Counted from the stretch's first letter, positions 7,605 to 16,511 are shown. The stretch: DNA of 57,085 nt from Candidatus Saccharibacteria bacterium UBA5170 (GCA_002413425.1 DHWY01000002.1:294346-351430), one strand, 5' to 3'. Made by a program: numbers and translations. The notes: a model not told the origin generated them from the sequence alone.

Positions 7605-8042
7605 CTAGAATGGAATCTCACTTAAATCAATAGGTTTGTCATCGATGTCTTCGATAACGACATCGTCAGTTTTTTGATTCGAATTGTTTGAATCAGTTGG
7701 TTGGCTCGAACTGGCGCCATCACTTGGTCCGTCGAGGAAAGTCACGTCAGAAGCGGTCACTTCGACGCGACTGCGCTTTTTACCAGTTTCTTTATCTTCC
7801 CAACTATCTTGGCGAAGACGTCCCTGGACCAAGACACGACGTCCCTTTGCAAGATATTGGATAACTAATTCACCTAGTTTTTCCCAAGCGGTGACGTCAA
7901 AAAAGTCTGCGCCACCATCTTGGCCGGCGCGGTCAACTGCGATACTAAAGCTGGCAATTGTTTTACCAGTACTAGTTGTCCGCTGTTCGGGGTCACGGGT
8001 TAGGCGTCCCATCAAAATAACTTGATTAATTCCTTTTGCCAT
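7605..8042 (-). CDS. ssb: Single-stranded DNA-binding protein
   Basis: 145 residues. N-terminal OB fold (NQVILMGRLTRDPEQRTT, FFDVTAWEKLGELVIQYLAKG, VLVQGRLRQDSWED), a low-complexity Ser/Gln/Asn linker, and an acidic tip ending DLSEIPF that matches the DDDIPF-type tail used to recruit replication and repair partners. Lies between rpsF and rpsR in the classic rpsF-ssb-rpsR arrangement, 6 bases after rpsF. Confidence 0.95.
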   Translation of the reverse strand: MAKGINQVILMGRLTRDPEQRTTSTGKTIASFSIAVDRAGQDGGADFFDVTAWEKLGELVIQYLAKGRRVLVQGRLRQDSWEDKETGKKRSRVEVTASDVTFLDGPSDGASSSQPTDSNNSNQKTDDVVIEDIDDKPIDLSEIPF

Positions 8043-8048
8043 ATGAAT

Positions 8049-8411
8049 CTACCTCTCTTCTCGGTTATCGTTATCGGACGTGCGAGCTTTAGCAGCAAGT
8101 TCTTGTTCCTCAAGCGCTTTACGGCCTTTTTCGTCAACAGTCACTAGTAAGTAACGTAGTACTTCGTCGGTAATATTAAGCGTGTTACTAATTTTGAGTG
8201 GTGCATCAGCTGGTAGCGAAACTTGCATATAGACATAAATAGCAAAATCTTCTTTAGCGATACGGTAGGCAAGTTTTTTCTTGCCCCAGTTGTCTTCGGT
8301 GGTGATTTTTCCGCCAGCAGCAGTCACGATAGTACGCACTTTCGCAAGTGGCGTCTCGATGTCAGCCTCTAGGTCGGGATGAATCAGAACAGTTAGTTCG
8401 TATTCTTTCAT
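8049..8411 (-). CDS. rpsF: Small ribosomal subunit protein bS6
   Basis: 120 residues. MKEYELTVLIHPDLEADIE start and the RIAKEDFAIYVYMQVSLPAD strand match bS6; the C-terminal tail is charged and somewhat extended (KARTSDNDNREER). First gene of the rpsF-ssb-rpsR-efp-tlyA operon, with a GAGGAGG ribosome-binding site and a hairpin-bearing leader that may be the autoregulatory S6:S18 target. Confidence 0.95.
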   Translation of the reverse strand: MKEYELTVLIHPDLEADIETPLAKVRTIVTAAGGKITTEDNWGKKKLAYRIAKEDFAIYVYMQVSLPADAPLKISNTLNITDEVLRYLLVTVDEKGRKALEEQELAAKARTSDNDNREER

Positions 8412-8475
8412 AGTAGATTTCCTCCTCTGGAATCCGTTATGGATGCTTATATCTGGTATAAGCCGAGTTGATAAC
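8412..8475 (-). promoter_or_regulatory. rpsF leader with hairpin, candidate S6:S18 autoregulatory site
   Basis: Between the predicted transcription start (about 8475) and the GAGGAGG site there is a 7-base-pair hairpin GCTTATA-CCAGA-TATAAGC (8444-8462). rpsF leaders in many bacteria carry an S6:S18-binding RNA. I cannot confirm the defining bulged CCG element, so the identification is tentative. Confidence 0.4.
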
Positions 8476-8481
8476 CCTTTG

Positions 8482-8487
8482 ATTATA
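8482..8487 (-). promoter_or_regulatory. -10 box of the rpsF operon
   Basis: Extended -10 TGC-TATAAT on the minus strand with no good -35; about 70 bases before the rpsF start. Confidence 0.55.
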
Positions 8488-8507
8488 GCAATAAGCTGTG
8501 AATAAAT

Positions 8508-10748
8508 CTAGAGGGTATCGTTTACGCCAAGGTCGTCAAGGCTCGAAATCAACACTTCGCGTGGCCGAGCGCCGTCGGCGGGGCCGATAATCCCCTGGTC
8601 TTCCATTGTCTCAATCAGACGGGCGGCGCGGGCATAACCAACTCGGAGGCGACGTTGAAGCAAGCTGGCACTGGCCTTGCCACTATCTACCACGACGCGC
8701 AAGGCATCATTATACATCAGGTCATCGCTACCACTGTCGAAGTCCATCACAACGCCGCCCTTGCCGTTCAGGTGGACTGGTTGGCTGACAACCTCGTCGT
8801 TGTATTGTGGTGGCGATTGCATATGGAGGTGCATGGCAATTTTCTGTACTTCATCCTCTGTCACCCAAGCACCTTGAATACGCTTTGGCTTACTCATACT
8901 TGGGGTCAGTAATAACATATCACCCTCTCCGAGTAGTTTTTCGGCTCCCACCTGGTCCAAGATGATTCTACTCTCAACCTGACCCGCAACTGTAAAAGCG
9001 ATTCGGGCTGGAATATTAGCCTTGATCAATCCAGTGATAATATCGGCTCTCGGACTTTGGGTAGCGAGTACTAAGTGAATGCCTACCGCTCGAGCCTTCT
9101 GCGCGAGACGCACAATCAGCGCCTCGACATCACGGGAAGCTACCATCATCAAATCAGCCAGCTCGTCAATCACAATCACGATATACGGCATAGCACCGTT
9201 CTCGTGTTCTTGTGCATAACCATCTTCATCCGCCACCGCAATCTTAGTTCTCGCCATTTGGATCTTTTGGTTATACGATTTAATATCTTTGACGCGATGC
9301 TCTGCCAGTAATTTGTAACGGCGTTCCATTTCATTGACCGACCATTTAAGTGCACTTATCGTTTTGTCAGATTCAGTAATGACTGGCGTTAACAAGTGCG
9401 GGATGTCTTGGTAGGCTGCCATTTCAACCTGTTTAGGATCGACAAGAATCAGCCTCATTTCACTTGGACTATTACGATATAACAAGCTCGTCAGCAGTGT
9501 ATTAATCATAACCGACTTACCAGAATTAGTTTGACCAGCAATTAGAAGGTGCGGCATCTTATTCAACTCACCAATCACAGCCTCACCCGATATATCTTTT
9601 CCGATAGCAAACGCTAATGGTTCGTGAGCCGCCTTCCACTGGCTACTCGTCAGGATGGCATGCAGACGAACGTCGGCCGCTTTGCGGTTTGGCACCTCGA
9701 TACCAACCGCTTTTTGACCAGGTATTGGGGCTTCAATACGGAGGCTCTGGGCAGCCAGATTCAACGCAAGATTAGTCTCGAGTGCAGTAATACGTGTCAG
9801 TTTAACGCCACTTGGCGGTCGTAGTGTGTATTGTGTGACTTTTGGACCAATGTTAGCGCCTTCCATATCAACATCAATGTCAAACTCGCTCAAAGTATCC
9901 TTGATGATACGTGCATTCTGCTGGACATCGCCCGCATCAGCCGGAGATTGCTTCTTTTCGAGCAGATCAATACTGGGCGCTACCCAATTCGGGTCGCTCA
10001 CCGTGACAAGGGCTGCTTGTGCCTCGGCAAATTTATCGCGGGCAACGCTATTTTTTAAGCTCGATAGGCGCGTTTGCTTTTTATCGTCGGCTCCATAGGC
10101 GGTTGGATCAACCGTTAGAACGTTAGCGTTGAGTTTAAAATCGCCAATTGTTTTTAGCTGCGTCCCGTCAAGTGCCGCTGCATTGCGCATAACCTTAACA
10201 TTGGCTTCTTGCTCGCTTTCGTCACGGCGTGAAAGTTCCCATAATTTCTTGATAACGGTAAACGGCGATACGCGAATAATAAAGAGCACCGTGACAAGTA
10301 TAAGTAAAACATAGATAAACGCAGCCACGCCACTATCGACAAGCGTTAAAGCGCCACTATTTACCAAATCACCAACGAAGCCGCCAGTTGTTTTGCCCTC
10401 TGTATTCTTTAGCAGACCAAACAGCGCCGCAAACCAGACGATCGAAGTGATTGTCGCCAGTTTCATGACAAACGGCAAGCGGTTATCTTCGGCCCGGAAT
10501 ATCTCGACGGCGACGTAAATAAACAGTAACGGCGCCACATACACGGCGTAACCGATCGTGTCGAGAGTTGACTGGTACAGCCAATCGAGCACTGGCCCAC
10601 CAGCGTTAAACCACGCTACCACGAAGAGGAACGATATCGCAATCAGGAACACCGCTCCGACTTGCGCCCAAAAACCCGTCGGCAAGCTATGTTGGGGTGC
10701 TGACTTTACAGAGTGTTTTTTTCGTGAGTATTTTTTCTTTTTTGCCAT
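8508..10748 (-). CDS. ftsK: DNA translocase FtsK/SpoIIIE
   Basis: 746 residues. A basic N-terminus precedes four transmembrane helices (about residues 25-48, 62-82, 95-112, 138-160), a modest linker and the motor. The motor has Walker A in AGQTNSGKSVMINTLL and Walker B in IVIVIDELADLMM, and the C-terminal gamma winged helix (ASASLLQRRLRVGYARAARL) reads chromosome orientation sequences. It pumps DNA through the closing septum and aids dimer resolution. A TATAAT box lies 10 bases upstream of ATG and no Shine-Dalgarno is seen, so the mRNA is nearly leaderless. Monocistronic; upstream gap leads to the RNase J terminator. Confidence 0.95.
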   Translation of the reverse strand: MAKKKKYSRKKHSVKSAPQHSLPTGFWAQVGAVFLIAISFLFVVAWFNAGGPVLDWLYQSTLDTIGYAVYVAPLLFIYVAVEIFRAEDNRLPFVMKLATITSIVWFAALFGLLKNTEGKTTGGFVGDLVNSGALTLVDSGVAAFIYVLLILVTVLFIIRVSPFTVIKKLWELSRRDESEQEANVKVMRNAAALDGTQLKTIGDFKLNANVLTVDPTAYGADDKKQTRLSSLKNSVARDKFAEAQAALVTVSDPNWVAPSIDLLEKKQSPADAGDVQQNARIIKDTLSEFDIDVDMEGANIGPKVTQYTLRPPSGVKLTRITALETNLALNLAAQSLRIEAPIPGQKAVGIEVPNRKAADVRLHAILTSSQWKAAHEPLAFAIGKDISGEAVIGELNKMPHLLIAGQTNSGKSVMINTLLTSLLYRNSPSEMRLILVDPKQVEMAAYQDIPHLLTPVITESDKTISALKWSVNEMERRYKLLAEHRVKDIKSYNQKIQMARTKIAVADEDGYAQEHENGAMPYIVIVIDELADLMMVASRDVEALIVRLAQKARAVGIHLVLATQSPRADIITGLIKANIPARIAFTVAGQVESRIILDQVGAEKLLGEGDMLLLTPSMSKPKRIQGAWVTEDEVQKIAMHLHMQSPPQYNDEVVSQPVHLNGKGGVVMDFDSGSDDLMYNDALRVVVDSGKASASLLQRRLRVGYARAARLIETMEDQGIIGPADGARPREVLISSLDDLGVNDTL

Positions 10749-10835
10749 AATCTTTTCTATTATAAGCGTTTTAGTCGCTGTTTGATAGACATATTATAGC
10801 AATATTTACTACATTTTGCAATAGGCTTATGGTTT

Positions 10836-10869
10836 TAACAAACGCCCGCGACAAGGCGGGCGTTTGTTA
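10836..10869. terminator. Terminator of the pnp-udg-rnj operon
   Basis: Perfect 14-base-pair hairpin (TAACAAACGCCCGC, loop GACAAG) just after the RNase J stop on the minus strand; T-rich flanks on both sides (GGTTTTAACA on the plus-strand side) make it usable in either direction. Confidence 0.85.
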
Positions 10870-10888
10870 AAGACTGATTCGGGTCTAA

Positions 10889-13057
10889 TTAATAACCGCG
10901 GGTATCGAGTCGAACACGTGGATCGACGGCGTCCGTATCGGGCATTTGAGGCTCAGGGAACGTTTTCGTCTCTAAACTCTCGATAACCGGTTGTTGATCA
11001 ATCCGGTACGAATTGGTTGATGCTTCCTTAGTGGGACGCGCTGCTTGGTTCTCGCGGTCTCGATTTTGACCACTACCGTTACCGCCTCCGCCCACTTCGT
11101 TAATAACGGGAATGACGATTGGTGTCCGACGGGTTTGGTCGTAGAGAATATGGGTAATCTCGTCTTTGAGTTCTTTTTTTATGACATCAAGGTCGACGTG
11201 CTTATTACTAAACGAACGAGCCACCTTTTGTTTCAAGTACTGGCGAACGGTACCCATCAATTCTTCACTATCGCGCAGGTAAATGAACCCACGACTAATG
11301 ATGTCAGGACTAGTCATTAAACGTCCGCTGCCACGAGCGACTGTCAAAACAACTACGAAGATACCTTCGGTTGCCATGTGAATACGGTCTTTAAGAACAA
11401 CCTCCGAGACAATTGTGCCGCTGTCGTCGTACATAATACCGCCAACTGGTACGCGACCATTCTTTTTGGCACCCTCAGTCGTAATCTCAATCACGTCGCC
11501 ACTATCGCAGACAAACAAGTTAGCCCGTGGAATACCCGCTTCCTTTTCGGCCAGCTCGGCATTGTGCACTAACATATGAAACTCACCATGAATCGGCAGG
11601 TAATACGTCGGATTCAAAGCATTAATCAGCCGAACGTGGTCTTCGTAATAACCATGGCCGGAAAGGTGAAGCGGACCAATGCCCGTCAAGTGCGTTTTGC
11701 CGTTCTGGATAACTTCACTGCCTTCACGCATTAAGCCATCAACCGTTCGGGTAACATACTTCTCGTTACCAGGAATTGGGTTCGAACTGAAGACGATAAT
11801 GTCCGAGTTTTTAATCTTGATAAATTTGTGCGTACCAGAGGCCATACGATTAAGTACGGCGTTAAATTCACCTTGGGAACCAGTACAGACAATCGTGACT
11901 TTATTGTCGGGCAATTTGACGATGTCTTCCATCTTGACGACAACGTCCTTAGGTATCTTGATCACTCCGGCCCGAAGAGCGACCTCGAGGTTTTGGATCA
12001 TACTATATCCCGCAAAGGCCACCTTGCGGTCATGCTTCTTAGCTTCATCTAAAATAACCTGCATACGGTGAATCTGACTACTGAAACAGCTCAAAATAAG
12101 GCGACTAGCGGGATGCTTGGTCATGACCTGCCCCATACTCTCTTGGATATCAAACTCTCCGTGGGTATGACTGCCTTCTGATTCACAGTTAGTCGAGTCA
12201 CTCATAAGCATCAAAATGCCTTCTGTGGTAGCGATTTCAGTCAAACGATCGAGATCGAACTTTTTGCCGTCAACCGGTGCTTCTTCGAAGCGCCAGTCAC
12301 CCGTATTAATCAGCACGCCAAGGGGCGTTCGAATCACCACTGCCGTTGCATCTGGGATTGAATGGTTCACGCGGGCTAACTCGATGCTAAAGCTATCACC
12401 AAGCTGGATGCGTTCATGGGTATCTGGATTCATTTCATTATAGTTAGGCTCGAATCCGCTGACTGCTTCTTCCATGGTGCGCTGAACCATACCAATCGTA
12501 AATTTGCTGGCGTAAACTGGCGCCGGAATCCTATGAGCGATGTGACGGAAGGCGCCAATATGATCAAGGTGTCCGTGAGTAAACACGATGCCACGAATTT
12601 TATGCTTGTTTTCCTCTAGGTAACTAATGTCTGGAATAATATAGTTAATGCCCGGGTAATCGGCGCCTGGAAACAGAAAGCCACAATCGATGACAATAAT
12701 ATCGTTCTCGTATTCAATCGCCATCATGTTTTTGCCAATACCCATCTCACCCAAGCCACCGATTGGTATAATCTTTAGCTTCGGACCACTGGTACGTGGT
12801 TGGCGTTTTTGATCGGCGGTACTAAATTGGCGGCCCTCATAACCGTTATAAAGTGACTTGTTAACGGGCACGTTAATAAGGTGTTGTGAGGCCTGCAGAT
12901 TAACTCCTTCGCTGGTGCGTCGTTGCGCCCGAAAGACTTCGCCTTTGCGGGTCTGCGTGTTAGCCAAGACCGTGTTGTTAGATTTTGGCCGTGGGTGTTG
13001 CTGTGGCCGTTTTGACTGGCTGTCACCCTGTGGTGTTGAGATTCGTTGTGAACCCAT
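10889..13057 (-). CDS. rnj: Ribonuclease J
   Basis: 722 residues. Metallo-beta-lactamase/beta-CASP ribonuclease with both endo- and 5'-3' exonuclease activity on RNA. Metal motif VFTHGHLDHIGAF, further ligands in VNHSIPDA and INTGDWRFEE, beta-CASP motifs with CTGSQGE, SSNPIPGNE and LHLSGHGYYED. Compared with B. subtilis J1 it has an extra N-terminal extension of about 90 residues rich in Gln, Arg and Asn (before KLKIIPIGGLGEMG), which is probably disordered and may bind RNA, and a C-terminal tail rich in Asn/Arg. AGGAG lies 9 bases upstream of ATG. Last gene after pnp and udg, giving an RNA-decay operon. Confidence 0.95.
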   Translation of the reverse strand: MGSQRISTPQGDSQSKRPQQHPRPKSNNTVLANTQTRKGEVFRAQRRTSEGVNLQASQHLINVPVNKSLYNGYEGRQFSTADQKRQPRTSGPKLKIIPIGGLGEMGIGKNMMAIEYENDIIVIDCGFLFPGADYPGINYIIPDISYLEENKHKIRGIVFTHGHLDHIGAFRHIAHRIPAPVYASKFTIGMVQRTMEEAVSGFEPNYNEMNPDTHERIQLGDSFSIELARVNHSIPDATAVVIRTPLGVLINTGDWRFEEAPVDGKKFDLDRLTEIATTEGILMLMSDSTNCESEGSHTHGEFDIQESMGQVMTKHPASRLILSCFSSQIHRMQVILDEAKKHDRKVAFAGYSMIQNLEVALRAGVIKIPKDVVVKMEDIVKLPDNKVTIVCTGSQGEFNAVLNRMASGTHKFIKIKNSDIIVFSSNPIPGNEKYVTRTVDGLMREGSEVIQNGKTHLTGIGPLHLSGHGYYEDHVRLINALNPTYYLPIHGEFHMLVHNAELAEKEAGIPRANLFVCDSGDVIEITTEGAKKNGRVPVGGIMYDDSGTIVSEVVLKDRIHMATEGIFVVVLTVARGSGRLMTSPDIISRGFIYLRDSEELMGTVRQYLKQKVARSFSNKHVDLDVIKKELKDEITHILYDQTRRTPIVIPVINEVGGGGNGSGQNRDRENQAARPTKEASTNSYRIDQQPVIESLETKTFPEPQMPDTDAVDPRVRLDTRGY

Positions 13058-13060
13058 ATG

Positions 13061-13654
13061 TTATTTCTCCTTTTCTTTTGCAAGAATTTCTATTATTTTT
13101 GGTAGCTGTATAAAATCGTCGATTAGTGTGGCGCGCAGGCTTCCGTTGTAGAGAGCGGCGGCTGGATGATAGAGCGGTACAACCACTATTTCCGTCGCGT
13201 CAAATGCAACGCGCGTCGGTTGACCGTGAATCACGCTAATTTTTTGATCAGGCAGGAAATATTCCATGCTGTGCCTGCCTAATGTCACCACAATTTTTGG
13301 TTGTATGACATCGAGCTGACGCACCAAGTACGGCCAAAAGGCCTCTTTCTCTTCTAGTAGCGGATCTCGATTATCGGGTGGGCGGTATTTTACGATGTTC
13401 GTAATATACATATCACTCCGGTTCAGACCGGCACTGACCAACATCTTGTCGAGGAACTTACCGGCCGCTCCGACGAAGGGCAAACCCTGCTCGTCTTCTT
13501 TTTTACCCGGCGCTTCTCCGATAAAAACTATGTCAGCGTCAATATTACCGTCACCCATCACAAGGTTCGTGGCCGTCTTGGCCAAATCTGGGCAGATATT
13601 ATTGGTGAGAATATCCGCCCTAATTTGTTCAAGAAGTATCTGTTTATTGCTCAC
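13061..13654 (-). CDS. udg: Family 4 uracil-DNA glycosylase lacking most Fe-S cysteines
   Basis: 197 residues, GTG start at 13654 with AAGGG just upstream. Removes uracil from DNA in base-excision repair. Motif 1 is GEAPGKKEDEQGLPFVG (46-62), the central TNIVKYRPPDNRDP (85-98) and motif 2 LYHPAAAL are clear family 4 marks. Of the four cysteines that hold the [4Fe-4S] cluster in characterised members, only Cys21 remains; the others align with Asn18, Tyr90 and Phe106, so the cluster cannot form in the usual way. Three bases upstream of RNase J and downstream of pnp, with its own TTGCAA-N17-TACACT promoter candidate. Confidence 0.88.
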   Translation of the reverse strand: MSNKQILLEQIRADILTNNICPDLAKTATNLVMGDGNIDADIVFIGEAPGKKEDEQGLPFVGAAGKFLDKMLVSAGLNRSDMYITNIVKYRPPDNRDPLLEEKEAFWPYLVRQLDVIQPKIVVTLGRHSMEYFLPDQKISVIHGQPTRVAFDATEIVVVPLYHPAAALYNGSLRATLIDDFIQLPKIIEILAKEKEK

Positions 13655-13691
13655 TTTACCCTTATCTACAAGACTGCGTTTAGTACCTAGT

Positions 13692-13720
13692 AGTGTACTT
13701 CAAATTCAGATTATTTGCAA
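13692..13720 (-). promoter_or_regulatory. Candidate internal promoter for udg-rnj
   Basis: Minus strand TTGCAA (13715-13720), 17-base spacer, TACACT (13692-13697), about 38 bases before the udg start. Would allow expression independent of pnp. Confidence 0.4.
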
Positions 13721-13722
13721 GC

Positions 13723-15837
13723 TTAAACGTCTTTGAGGCTCAAACTGAGGCGGCCTCGATCGTCGATACCGATCAGTCGGGCTTTTACAATCTGACCCTC
13801 GGTCAGGACATCACTCACCTGCCCAACTCGGTCGTGTGACAGCTCGCTAATATGGACCATACCGTCGATGCCGGGCATGATGTTGATGAACGCGCCGAAG
13901 TCTTTGATACTAACAACCTTGCCTTCGTAAATGGTGCCAACTTCTGGCTCTTCGGTCAGACCACGAATCCAGTTCAGTGCCTTTTCGATTGCCGCCGCGT
14001 CAACCGCTGCCACGGTAATCAGACCGTCTTCTTTGATATCAATCTGCGCACCAGTTTCACTGGTAATCCGGTTAATTGTCTCGCCACCCTTACCGATAAC
14101 CGCCCCGATTTTATCTGGGTTAATCTTGATCTTTTCGATCCGTGGGGCGTACTTACTCAGTTTTTCGCGTGGTTGGGCCAGCGTTTCTAGCATGCTCTTA
14201 AGGATGAAGGCCCGACCAGGTTTTGAAGCTGTTAAGGCTTGGCGAAGAATATCGAGTGGCAAACCGTGAACTTTCATGTCCATCTGGATAGCCGTGATAC
14301 CTTTGGCGGTACCCGTCACCTTGAAGTCCATGTCGCCAGCAAAGTCCTCGGCGTCGGCGATGTCGGTCAGAACGTATGGCGTGTCGCCATCGAGCATCAA
14401 GCCCATCGCAATCCCGGAAACCGGAGCTTTCAGAGGCACACCGGCGTCCATCAAAGCCAGAACGCTACTACAAGTAGCCGCCATCGAGGTTGAACCGTTC
14501 TGGCTCATAATTTCAGTCACGCTACGAATGGCGTAGGGGAATTCTTCTTCGGTTGGAAGCACTGGGATAATAGCCCGCTCCGCCAGGTAGCCGTGGCCAA
14601 TCTCGCGTCGTCCCGGTCCGCTGAGACGACGAACCTCACCGACGGTATAACCAGGTGCATTGTAATGGTGCATATAGCGACGCAAGTAGTCGTTTTGCTC
14701 CATGCTATCGACCATTTGAGAGTAGCTCAATGGGGCCAACGTGACAATATTCAGACCTTGGGTAATACCACGGGTAAAGATTGACGAACCATGGGTCCGA
14801 GGTAAGACACCGACTTCGCTAGACAGTGGTCGAATCTCATCGAGTTGTCGTCCGTCTGGACGCAGTTTATGCTCAACAATACCCTTTCGAACGTCACTGT
14901 GGAGGGCACTCGTGAAAGCTTCGTCGTACTCGGCACGGAGTGCCTTATAGTCCTCGGCACCGACTCGCTCGGCCGTCGCCGCATGAAACTGGTCACGTAA
15001 TGTCGAAACTAACTCGTTACGCTCTGGATATGGTAGGCGAAGATCTTCACCAAGTTTGCCTTCTACCCAAGCATCGACGGCTTTTTGAATGGCTTCATCT
15101 GGCAGAATCAATTCGTAAGCAAGCGCCACGACGCCAACTTTCTCGGCAAGCTCAAGTTGAGCCGCGATGGCTGGCTGGTACGCCTCGTAAGCCCAAGTCA
15201 AGGCATCAGCCACCACGTCTTCAGAGACTTCATTGGCACCAGCTTCAACCATAGTAATACCGCTGGCAATACCGGCGACGACCAAGTCGAGATCGCTATT
15301 TTCACGCTCCTCGGCGCTGGCGAAGGCTTTAAATTCACCGTCAACCAAGGCAACTCGGAGTCCAGCCACCGGTCCATCAAATGGTGCGCCGGTAAGCGAT
15401 AATGCAGCCGAAGCGGCGATCATCGCGACCATGTCGGGGCGAAATGTCGGATCCATCGATAGGACGGTTGCCACGGTTTGGACTTCTTGGCGATAACCTT
15501 TTGGAAACAACGGACGAATGGGGCGATCGATCAGACGACCAATCAGAATCGCTTCGTCACTCGGACGGCCTTCGCGCTTGACGAAACGGCTACCGCTAAT
15601 TTTGCCACTGGCATAAAATTTCTCTTCATAATCGATTGATAGGGGGAAATAATCCATGCCGCTAACAGATTTTTTGCTGACCATGGCCGTTCCAAGTACG
15701 ACAGTCTCACCGTAGGTTACCAGAACACTGGCGCTGGTGCGAAAGCCGACGCGGTTAACCTCTAGGGTGAGGGTCTTGCCCGCCAGTTGAGTTTCGACCT
15801 TGATAATATTTTTTCCGTACGGGTTGATAGTTGCCAT
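13723..15837 (-). CDS. pnp: Polynucleotide phosphorylase
   Basis: 704 residues from MATINPYGKN (15837), chosen because AGGAGG lies 7 bases upstream; the longer frame to 15921 has no ribosome-binding site. Two RNase PH domains (first with FYASGKISGSRFVKREGRPS and RPIRPLFPKGY, second with RPDGRQLDEIRPLSSEVG and SVTEIMSQNGSTSMA), a KH domain with IGAVIGKGGETINRI and an S1 domain with GKVVSIKDFGAFINIMPG. Phosphorolytic 3'-5' exoribonuclease; with RNase J and oligoribonuclease it covers mRNA decay. First gene of the pnp-udg-rnj operon, with a long structured leader. Confidence 0.97.
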   Translation of the reverse strand: MATINPYGKNIIKVETQLAGKTLTLEVNRVGFRTSASVLVTYGETVVLGTAMVSKKSVSGMDYFPLSIDYEEKFYASGKISGSRFVKREGRPSDEAILIGRLIDRPIRPLFPKGYRQEVQTVATVLSMDPTFRPDMVAMIAASAALSLTGAPFDGPVAGLRVALVDGEFKAFASAEERENSDLDLVVAGIASGITMVEAGANEVSEDVVADALTWAYEAYQPAIAAQLELAEKVGVVALAYELILPDEAIQKAVDAWVEGKLGEDLRLPYPERNELVSTLRDQFHAATAERVGAEDYKALRAEYDEAFTSALHSDVRKGIVEHKLRPDGRQLDEIRPLSSEVGVLPRTHGSSIFTRGITQGLNIVTLAPLSYSQMVDSMEQNDYLRRYMHHYNAPGYTVGEVRRLSGPGRREIGHGYLAERAIIPVLPTEEEFPYAIRSVTEIMSQNGSTSMAATCSSVLALMDAGVPLKAPVSGIAMGLMLDGDTPYVLTDIADAEDFAGDMDFKVTGTAKGITAIQMDMKVHGLPLDILRQALTASKPGRAFILKSMLETLAQPREKLSKYAPRIEKIKINPDKIGAVIGKGGETINRITSETGAQIDIKEDGLITVAAVDAAAIEKALNWIRGLTEEPEVGTIYEGKVVSIKDFGAFINIMPGIDGMVHISELSHDRVGQVSDVLTEGQIVKARLIGIDDRGRLSLSLKDV

Positions 15838-15945
15838 TGTTGGCCTCCTTTTTATACCCACTCGGTTCGATAAGTAAGGGGTGCAGAGCTTCTTCGCGTG
15901 AAGATTTCCTGTATCCGCCACCTAAAACCTGTGGGCGTTATTACG
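15838..15945 (-). promoter_or_regulatory. Structured pnp leader
   Basis: About 100 bases between the predicted start and the pnp ATG contain two hairpins, GCGTAATAACGC and CTTCACGCGAAG, then AGGAGG. pnp leaders in other bacteria are targets for PNPase autoregulation; a similar role is inference. Confidence 0.45.
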
Positions 15946-15950
15946 CTCTT

Positions 15951-15978
15951 ATTATACCTTACCCAAGCAGGTTGTCGA
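15951..15978 (-). promoter_or_regulatory. pnp promoter
   Basis: Minus strand -35 TCGACA (15973-15978), 16-base spacer, -10 TATAAT (15951-15956). Confidence 0.65.
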
Positions 15979-16054
15979 CAATTACCGTGCGTCACGACGA
16001 TAACGCCTTGCTCGATTGTATCGTGGCGATATCAAGAACATGGAGTAGCTAATA

Positions 16055-16080
16055 AAAAACTCCGCAATTATTTACGGAGT
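16055..16080 (-). terminator. rpsO terminator overlapping the stop codon
   Basis: On the minus strand ACTCCG-TAAATAATTG-CGGAGT is followed by TTTTTTATT. The left arm encodes the last residues of S15 and the loop contains the TAA stop. Confidence 0.8.
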
Positions 16081-16334
16081 CCGAGGGCGGCGACTGTCGC
16101 CTTGTAGGCATCGAAGTTTTTACGTTCGAGGTATTTGAGAAGCCGTTTGCGTCGACCAACCATCTGAATCAAACCGCGACGAGCCATGTGGTCGTGCTTG
16201 TTAGTTGCAAGATGCTCAGTAATCTCTTTGATACGAACCGTCAGAACTGACGCTTGCGCCTGTGGCGAACCAACGTCGGTTTTGTGAGTTTGCGTCAAAG
16301 CTAAGGCTTTGGCTTTGTTTTCTGCTGTAATCAT
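16068..16334 (-). CDS. rpsO: Small ribosomal subunit protein uS15
   Basis: 88 residues, exactly the usual length. VGSPQAQASVLTVRIKEITEH and KHDHMARRGLIQMVGRRKRLL are the conserved 16S-binding segments, ending YKATVAALGLRK. Promoter TTGAAC-N17-TACAAT (16344-16372) places transcription start about 2 bases before ATG, so leaderless, unlike the autoregulated rpsO leaders of other bacteria. Confidence 0.97.
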   Translation of the reverse strand: MITAENKAKALALTQTHKTDVGSPQAQASVLTVRIKEITEHLATNKHDHMARRGLIQMVGRRKRLLKYLERKNFDAYKATVAALGLRK

Positions 16335-16343
16335 TAGTTGTGT

Positions 16344-16372
16344 ATTGTACCAGAGTTTTGCACAGGGTTCAA
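16344..16372 (-). promoter_or_regulatory. rpsO promoter (near leaderless)
   Basis: Minus strand TTGAAC (16367-16372), 17-base spacer, extended TGG-TACAAT (16344-16349), 9 bases before the start codon. Confidence 0.7.
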
Positions 16373-16398
16373 GGGTATAAATGACGCTTGTTTACTTT

Positions 16399-16427
16399 TT
16401 GTCATAATTATGATATAAAAATATACA
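16399..16427 (+). promoter_or_regulatory. Promoter of the 16512 membrane-protein gene
   Basis: TTGTCA, 17-base spacer, TATACA. Predicted start about 16434, exactly where the 11-base-pair leader stem begins. Confidence 0.6.
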
Positions 16428-16434
16428 GTTTCGC

Positions 16435-16484
16435 GTCTGTCTTTTGTGATGGGCGCTCGAGACGCACCTTCAGAAAAGACAGAC
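16435..16484 (+). promoter_or_regulatory. Leader hairpin of the 16512 gene
   Basis: GTCTGTCTTTT (16435-16445) pairs perfectly with AAAAGACAGAC (16474-16484) around a 28-base loop that itself holds a small GCG/CGC stem. The GAGGAG ribosome-binding site is just downstream and unpaired. Confidence 0.6.
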
Positions 16485-16511
16485 ATTCCCTTTCGACAAA
16501 GAGGAGCGGTT

